Assembly: GCF_019175385.1 (NCBI RefSeq)
Contig: NC_083341.1
Span: 15,763,203-15,827,202, forward strand
Length of the DNA: 64,000 bases
DNA from: Lycium barbarum
Lineage: Eukaryota > Streptophyta > Magnoliopsida > Solanales > Solanaceae
Direction of reading: 5' to 3'
In this document: positions 58,560-64,000 of the stretch, one piece after another
Position numbering within the stretch: position 1 is the first letter of the stretch
Layout: each line of letters starts with the position of its first letter
Position numbers and translations under genes: made by a program
Notes under the pieces: generated by a model
Told to the model about the DNA's origin: nothing
What the model saw: the letters and a program-made list of their open reading frames with translations, nothing else
Databases searched by the model: none

Positions 58560-58778
58560 TGATTATGTTTAACAACTAACCTCGCATCGCGCGGGTACGT
58601 ATACTAGTTTAGAAACAGTAACGATTGAAAATCAGACAATCTTTGGCTACACTGCTACAATAGTATTTCAAAGATTTTGAGTACGTGGAAAATCCATGAC
58701 GTAAATAGAACTGTATTATTTCCAGTTGGTTAAACTATCAGACGAGGCAACGCTTTAATATGGTGGAAGTAAAAAAAC

Positions 58779-59480
58779 GGAAAGGGCTAAAATATGTCAT
58801 CCAACTATTAAAAATGACTCATTTATGCCATTCGTAAATAGTTTGGCTCATGTATGTCATTTCCGTTACCAAAATAACTCATTCATGTCATTTTTTATTA
58901 ACGCTGATTTTATAATACTTGATATGATATGTGGCCTCTTATTAGAGGTCCATGTCATTTAATTAAACTAAAAATCGACCCACCCAAATTCCGCAAATCT
59001 CAATAGCCTTCACCCCCAAATTCCTCAAGTCTCAACACATAGCTTTGGTAATCTGCTTTTATAAATTTGTTGGTTAGATTGTTTAATAATATTATATCTC
59101 ATTTTCAAATAAGTTGATCTCGGCTATATTTCTTCAAGGGTAATTAGAAAGAAAATAATCAGAAGATAAAATCAAAGAAAAGTTCGATCTTTCGGTACTA
59201 GTACAAGTTTTAATTTCCGGGAAACTTTTTCGCTTTGTTTTAAAATACAAAGGGCCCATGTGATTGTCGACTTGGGTTATTGAAGTTAGTGCCAACTTTT
59301 ATTACTTATCAATCTCCCTTCTCCAATTTGTATTTCGGAATTCGAAAGAGACAATGTTTGCCAGAGGCGCTACTCTGAGGTCTTTAATTGGTTATTTTAA
59401 TTGGTGGGTCGAGTTTTAGTTTAATTTAGAATTTAGTTGGGTTGATCTAATTAAATAACGTGGATCTCTAATCGGAGGTT
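58779..59480. mobile_element. Foldback DNA element, right end lost
   Basis: The left arm begins near GGAAAGGGCTAAAATATG, the same style as the Mutator-like ends at 16715. The inner right arm (GGTGGGTCGAGTTTTAGTTTAATTT near 59401, then GTGGATCTCTAAT) is the inverse of CCACC...ACCTC on the left at about 58940-58985. The outer right arm is missing: the gypsy LTR starts at 59481, so that insertion hit this element and the rest may lie beyond the window. Confidence 0.68.
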
Positions 59481-60755
59481 TGATAACGTCTAAATTTACT
59501 CTTCAAAGAGAAAGTATACACGGTCATATGCAATATAATTTACCCAACTATGAGTTGGGGTCGATCCCACATGGAACAATATACTAGGCGATTAAGAAAG
59601 TAAGGAACTTTCACTTACCAAGCTAAGCCAAACGATAGATAATATTTTGGTTTTTGAGAAAATTATAACTAATGCGGAAATGTAAACTAACCTAGAAAGC
59701 AAGTAAAATGATCGATGGCCACAAGCATGGATACAAGAAACTTTCAAATAACGATCCAATGTATTTTACGATTTTACAACTAAGAGCCGGTTTGTATTGA
59801 TAGATAATGATTTCTAAAATCTCATTGGAAGTCTTCCAATCAAATCAATGAATTTCACTCTAAGTTTTTCCAAGCCTTAGAGTGTGATATTAGGCACAAT
59901 CAATTTAACCTCAAGTAACTATCCTCTTCCGAGCTCAAGTTATTAGATGGGTTTAATGACCCAAATTCTTGTTAATTAATCTTTCCCAACCTAGATTTCC
60001 TCTTCCGAGCTCAATCAAAGTAAATGGGCGAGTCTTAGGGTTAGCTAACCCCTTAAGAAACATTAAAGAACAAGATTAATTAAAACAACAAAGACCCACT
60101 TCAATAGCAATAAAGATCATTCAATACATAAGCATAACAAGAGGTTTCATCCAACTTTGCAAATGAATATTTTCATAAACAAGATTAAAGTTATGGAATA
60201 AAATTCTACACACTTAGATATATAATACAAAACAAGAAATTGAAGAAATGAGTGAAGGGTTAAGAAATTTCTTATCAAAACTTCAAATCTTCAATCCCCA
60301 AGTATGATGTACGAACCCTAGTCTCCAAAACTTGTGTTGAATGACCAAAGATATGTTTTACAAACCCTAAAAGAGTATTTATAATATTCCAAAAATGAAA
60401 ACAAATTGTGGACAAAAATACCCTGCGTGCAGCACATGTTGCAACAAGTGCTACTCGCAGGCACAACATGCTGCAGCAAGTGCTACTCGCAGGTGCTGCA
60501 TGCACAACATGCTGCAGCAAGTGTTGCTCGCACGCACAACATGCTGCAGCAAGTGCTGCTAGCATGTGCTGCCAGAGAGTGTTGCTGGTTCTATTTTTGC
60601 TCTATTTTGCTCCGTTTTGCTTCGTTATGTTCTCCGGGCATCTTATCCTATAAAACGACATAAATACACAAAAAGTAACAACAAAAGTGCTTGTAGAGTT
60701 ACAAAAGCTTAAGAAATTAGCATCAAATATCCCGTAATTTCACGGCACATCAACA
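59481..60755 (-). repeat. 3' LTR of the minus-strand gypsy element
   Basis: On the minus strand it starts TGTTGATGTGCCGTG at 60755 and ends GACGTTATCA at 59481 (1275 bp). A TATA-like ATTATAAATACTC lies at about 60373-60385, giving U3 of about 375 bp. The GTCGATCCCACATGGAAC phrase near 59559 is a common plant gypsy LTR block. The second LTR is outside the window. Confidence 0.78.
60434..60566. repeat. 32-bp direct repeats in U3 of the gypsy LTR
   Basis: ACATGCTGCAGCAAGTGCT-type units start at 60434, 60466, 60507 and 60539. They lie about 50-180 bp upstream of the TATA motif on the transcribed (minus) strand. Confidence 0.88.
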
Positions 60756-62742
60756 CCCACAACTTAAAGTCTTTGCTTGTCCTCAAGCAAATCAAAACAA
60801 AAATCTCAATGAGGATCCATTTTAAGCACAAAACATGACTTTGGTTAGTACCAACAATTAGGCTACAAGCATGTGAAACTTCAACCAGATAACTCCCTCA
60901 TTTCAAAGTACAATTTCAAGAATGCAATAGAGATTTAAAACCATCAAGCAACAACACTCAAGCCTCAATAAGTGACTCAAAACCACTAGCTTACTAGATA
61001 TGCTCAGTTGACTCAACTTGAAATTTTTCAACATTGCCAATCTATCGTAATTCATATGCCCTCACAAGAAAGAAAGTCCCAAAATCACTATATTCACAAC
61101 AACAACGCAAGGGATAAATACACAAAGTCACTCACACTCAACAAAGAAATTCTAGTGCTAACAAATATCATACCATAAGCTTGCCCTTATTTTCATCCAT
61201 CACTAACTCAAGAACATTCGGTTGGAGATCACATAGAGACTTTTTAAGCTTGTAATGTAGGCCCAGGGAAGGGTAGGATAAGTATTTGGGATACAAGTGA
61301 CTACACTCTCCTTGAGCACTACACAATACCTTTTTTTTTTTTTTTCACTTTCCTCCTCATTTCAAAACATCACTCCTTCCTTTGCATACTAATTTCCCCA
61401 ATTAATTTAACTTCTTTTTGTGCAACCATTTTCTTGATTTCTAATGTTTTTGTTCTTTTCCAATTCCTTTTTCACAAAGATACATTTTTTTGCACAAAAA
61501 GTTTGCAACCTTTTTGTATTTTTCAAATTTTCTTCCTTTCTTTTGACTTTTTCACAACACCAACCTTCACCACTTTTGAAGAAACACTAACACCCTCAAC
61601 TTAGGCTTTTGGCCTCAAATTCACAATTTTATGTTCAAGGAGGGAAAGGTTAAAAAAAAAAAGAATTTCATCAAGAAGGTTAAAGGCTTGTAAGGTGGCA
61701 ATCAAAGAAAAGGTCATAGGCTCAAATGGGGTTACTAGTGATATTATTTATGCAATGGTAGGCTAGAAAGGCTAAAGAGGCTTTTTCAAAAATCACAAAG
61801 ATAGCCCAAGATCATCTCTCCAACCAACATAATCAAATTTAGCATTAAAAGACTAACAGGGCAAGTTCTAGATGATAAAAGTAAACACAAGAATTATTCA
61901 ACAAACACTCACCACACATGGCATATGAACTAGTCAAGATGGATTAATTTCACTTTCTAAGCAAGAACAAATAGAGCAATATCTCATAATCCAAAGTAAA
62001 CACAACTAGTAGGTACAGAGTCATCAAATGAGCCAAAAAGTTGTCACAAAGATCATTCTTTCCTATGCACCTTGCTTTTTAAATAACGCAAAACAATTTG
62101 GAGGGGTATTCACATTTCAATATTTCACATGCAAGAGACTAATTCTATTAGTACCAAACAAGCCAAGAGTTTTCATATTTTTCCTCAAAGGAGCACCTAC
62201 ACCCAAACTACAAGACTAATGAAAGAAGCTAAGAAAGAAAATAAAATAATAAGAGTGACTAATCCACAACATGTCAAAAGAACGAAATTTTCAAAAATTT
62301 GAGCAAGTTCCAAAATATAATGTGCTACCACATGTCACCCCCAACTACAAACATTGCAGTGTCCTCGCTGCACATAATCAAAACAAAACATAAAATAGTT
62401 TGAGGGCAATAATAATTTATTTTTATTTTTTTACTGTCACGACCTGCGACTCGCAAGCATGACCTGTGATTCGTAGGTGATCACCTGTTTTTTTTTTTTT
62501 ACTGTCAGCACCTGCGACTCGCAGGCATGACCTGCGAATCGCAGGTGATGTCACTTGATATTTTTTTGGGGTAACTGGAATTATATTTCAGCAGCAGCTA
62601 CTGGTTTGTGGCTGCTCTGAAAACCCGACCTGCTCAAAACAATTTCAAAAATTCTAAAACTTTGCAGATTAGTCAAAAACAATAAAATAGACTATTCAAA
62701 AAAATTAAATTTCAAAAACGAGTTAAAATTTCAAAAACGATG
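60756..62742. other. 3' untranslated region of the gypsy element
   Basis: About 2 kb without a credible gene on either strand. Includes the GAGGACAAGC landmark, a T run at about 61330-61345, and the paired palindromes at 62433-62554. Confidence 0.65.
62433..62554. repeat. 68-bp duplication built from 7-bp-stem palindromes
   Basis: Units at 62433-62500 and 62501-62554. The second holds two palindromes, CCTGCGACTCGCAGG (62510-62524) and CCTGCGAATCGCAGG; in the first unit the same sites have decayed by single changes. Confidence 0.88.
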
Positions 62743-63091
62743 GGTTGCCTCCCACCAAGCGCTTAAGTTAACGTCGCGGCACGACGATTACCTTTACCAC
62801 TTTTCCCTCCACTTGGAGGATATGAATTTTCGCCCCAACTTTGAATCAAGATTATGATGACGCTCATGGGGCGGTGGTAGAAAAGCAAAGAAGCCAACTC
62901 TCGGGTGTCGCATTTTGCACTTCTTGACCCGTAAGTGAGGCATGCCATTTTGTCTTCTTGGCATAGCAAACTTCAAAATGAAAACGCTTTGATCTTAATC
63001 TCCAAAATTTTCCATAGGCTTGGTTGGTTCAACTTCCATATCATTCACCAAGCACAACGTTGAAAAATGGTTAGAATGTGGTCCAACGCGC

Positions 63092-63979
63092 TCAAATTTC
63101 AAATTTTGCATGAATTTTGAAATCCTCACCCAAAAATGAACTAGAGTCTTCAAAAATTATTTTATGAACTTTTTTATGCAACTCTAGTATCATTTCTTCA
63201 ACTTCGGCATCATTCACTATTTTTGGATTGGTAGGCTGGCAATTTACCATTAGCTCATGAAAATCAATCTTAACCTCTTCTTCATTGGAAATCAACTCAA
63301 AACTACAATCCATGACCCTTTGATATTGAGCATCACATGCCTCAATCTTTGCATTCAATTCGGCCTTAAATTTTTGGATAGCAATTTCAAGTAGCTTCAC
63401 TTCTTGACTTTGCTCAACATGCATTTTTAGAAATTCTTCCATCATCCGTGAAATGCCTTCACAGTGATCCCTATAGGCTTCAAGTTGTTGAGCTTGATTC
63501 ATTAGCTAATCTTGGCTCAAAATTTCCATCTTGTCAAGTTTTTCTTCATTGTGAGAGTCGTCCAACTCTTGTAAAAATCCATCCATGGTGAGATATACCT
63601 TTTGGATAGTTTCATCATCTCCATGTTGAACTTCTTCCTACAACTTGATCAAGACTTGCCCATAGTTTTTATTCCTCCCCATTATGCTTTTCAAAATTTC
63701 CTCAACTTCTTGTTTTTGAGAATTGGAGATTTCTTCATCAATATTTTGCTCTTCTTCAAGTTGAACCACTTCCTCACTTTCACAACTTTCGTTGTGGTCA
63801 CAAGAATTGTCGGGCTCATCTTTCAAATTTGAAATCTCTTCTTCAACCAATTCATTTTGAGGAGTAGACACTTCCATGACAATTGAGGAATTGACATCCT
63901 CAAATGAATCATTCATTCTTTTCATAGCTTCTCCATTTTCTAAAATGGATTGTTGGACGAGCTTTCGCTCTTCCTCCAT
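63092..63979 (-). pseudogene. Gag-like coiled-coil frame of the gypsy element
   Basis: One frame, ATG at 63979 and also open upstream to the window edge, running to 63092 with two in-frame stops (about 63638-63640 and 63507-63509). The product is rich in Glu, Lys, Asn and Gln, with predicted coiled-coil stretches and no zinc knuckle or enzyme motif. From its position upstream of the GGGAGGCAACC landmark I infer a gag-derived or accessory protein. I do not recognise it by sequence. Confidence 0.5.
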
Positions 63980-64000
63980 TTTAGCTTCTCGATCTAAGTA

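Larger units (their letters stand above)
47714..58608 (+). mobile_element. Possible Helitron interval
   Basis: The left end at 47714 starts TCTATATATC after an A, followed by AAAATAGGAGAGGTACAAGC and GCCACTTGGCA, typical of the 5' part of plant Helitrons. The right end at 58604-58608 is CTAGT followed by T, with a GC-rich hairpin (CTAACCTCGCATCGCGCGGG region) about 10 bp inside. Whether both ends belong to one element is not proven. Without the solo LTR at 50333 it would be about 6.3 kb. No Rep/helicase is seen. Confidence 0.45.
59481..64000 (-). mobile_element. Gypsy-type element, 3' part only, runs off the window
   Basis: Minus orientation. Reading leftwards from the window end: a degraded gag-like frame, then the GCGCTTGGTGGGAGGCAACC phrase (about 62743-62762) that follows the coding region in many plant Athila/Tat elements, a 2-kb untranslated region, GCTTGAGGACAAGC just before the LTR (another well-known 3' landmark), then the 3' LTR. 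No pol is visible in this 4.5 kb although the 3' landmarks are complete, so it may be a non-autonomous derivative. Confidence 0.75.

Overview
This is nuclear DNA from a large, repeat-rich plant genome. I infer a Solanaceae species from the EIX/Cf-type receptor-like protein genes, the SINE types and the style of the Tat and Copia retrotransposons; genus is not resolved. The window holds one apparently intact gene, a leucine-rich-repeat receptor-like protein (RLP) on the minus strand at 28023-30383. Almost everything else is transposable elements, their footprints, and the wreck of a second RLP gene. No rRNA gene, functional tRNA gene or CRISPR array was seen.

Layout. 1-2752: AT-rich intergenic DNA with a five-unit tandem repeat and a small retroposon. 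2753-14511: a full-length Ty3/gypsy element of the Tat lineage (LTRs of 674 and 660 bp, target duplication GAGGG) with broken gag-pol, a second RNase H, and an intron-bearing antisense gene between pol and the 3' LTR. 15727-18505: an RLP pseudogene split by a 1.1 kb Mutator-like element (9-bp duplication CATTGTGAA) and cut off at a Helitron-type terminus. 18547-22778: unresolved DNA with a SINE, a G-rich tract and 92-bp repeats. 22779-24727: a Stowaway MITE beside the LTR and antisense gene of another, truncated Tat element. 24728-28022: RLP-flank-like DNA and two foldback DNA elements. 28023-30383: the RLP gene.

31052-43823: a full-length Ty1/copia element (target duplication TAAAT, initiator-Met primer site) carrying two nested solo LTRs. 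One (2465 bp, AGACT) lies in gag; the other (4988 bp, AAAGG/AAAGA) lies in the reverse transcriptase. 43904-47691: a hAT-type element, then a Mutator-like foldback element with a hAT-type MITE nested inside it. 47714-58608: a possible Helitron interval containing a second 4619-bp solo LTR of the same family as the one in the Copia RT (CTCGC on both sides), a SINE with a 15-bp duplication, and several tandem duplications. 58779-59480: a truncated foldback element. 59481-64000: the 3' part of a minus-strand gypsy element that runs off the window.

How it fits together. The nesting gives a relative chronology: RLP duplication and decay first, then the Tat element (LTRs about 5% apart by eye), then the Copia element (about 2%), then the solo LTRs inside it. 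Three patches of shared sequence (24731-24785, 30525-30790 and 45700-45955) look like copies of one RLP 5' flank, so the locus is probably a decayed RLP cluster. The most unusual content is the antisense Transposase_28-like gene carried by Tat elements, present here in two differently organised copies, one of which has two candidate leader/promoter regions.
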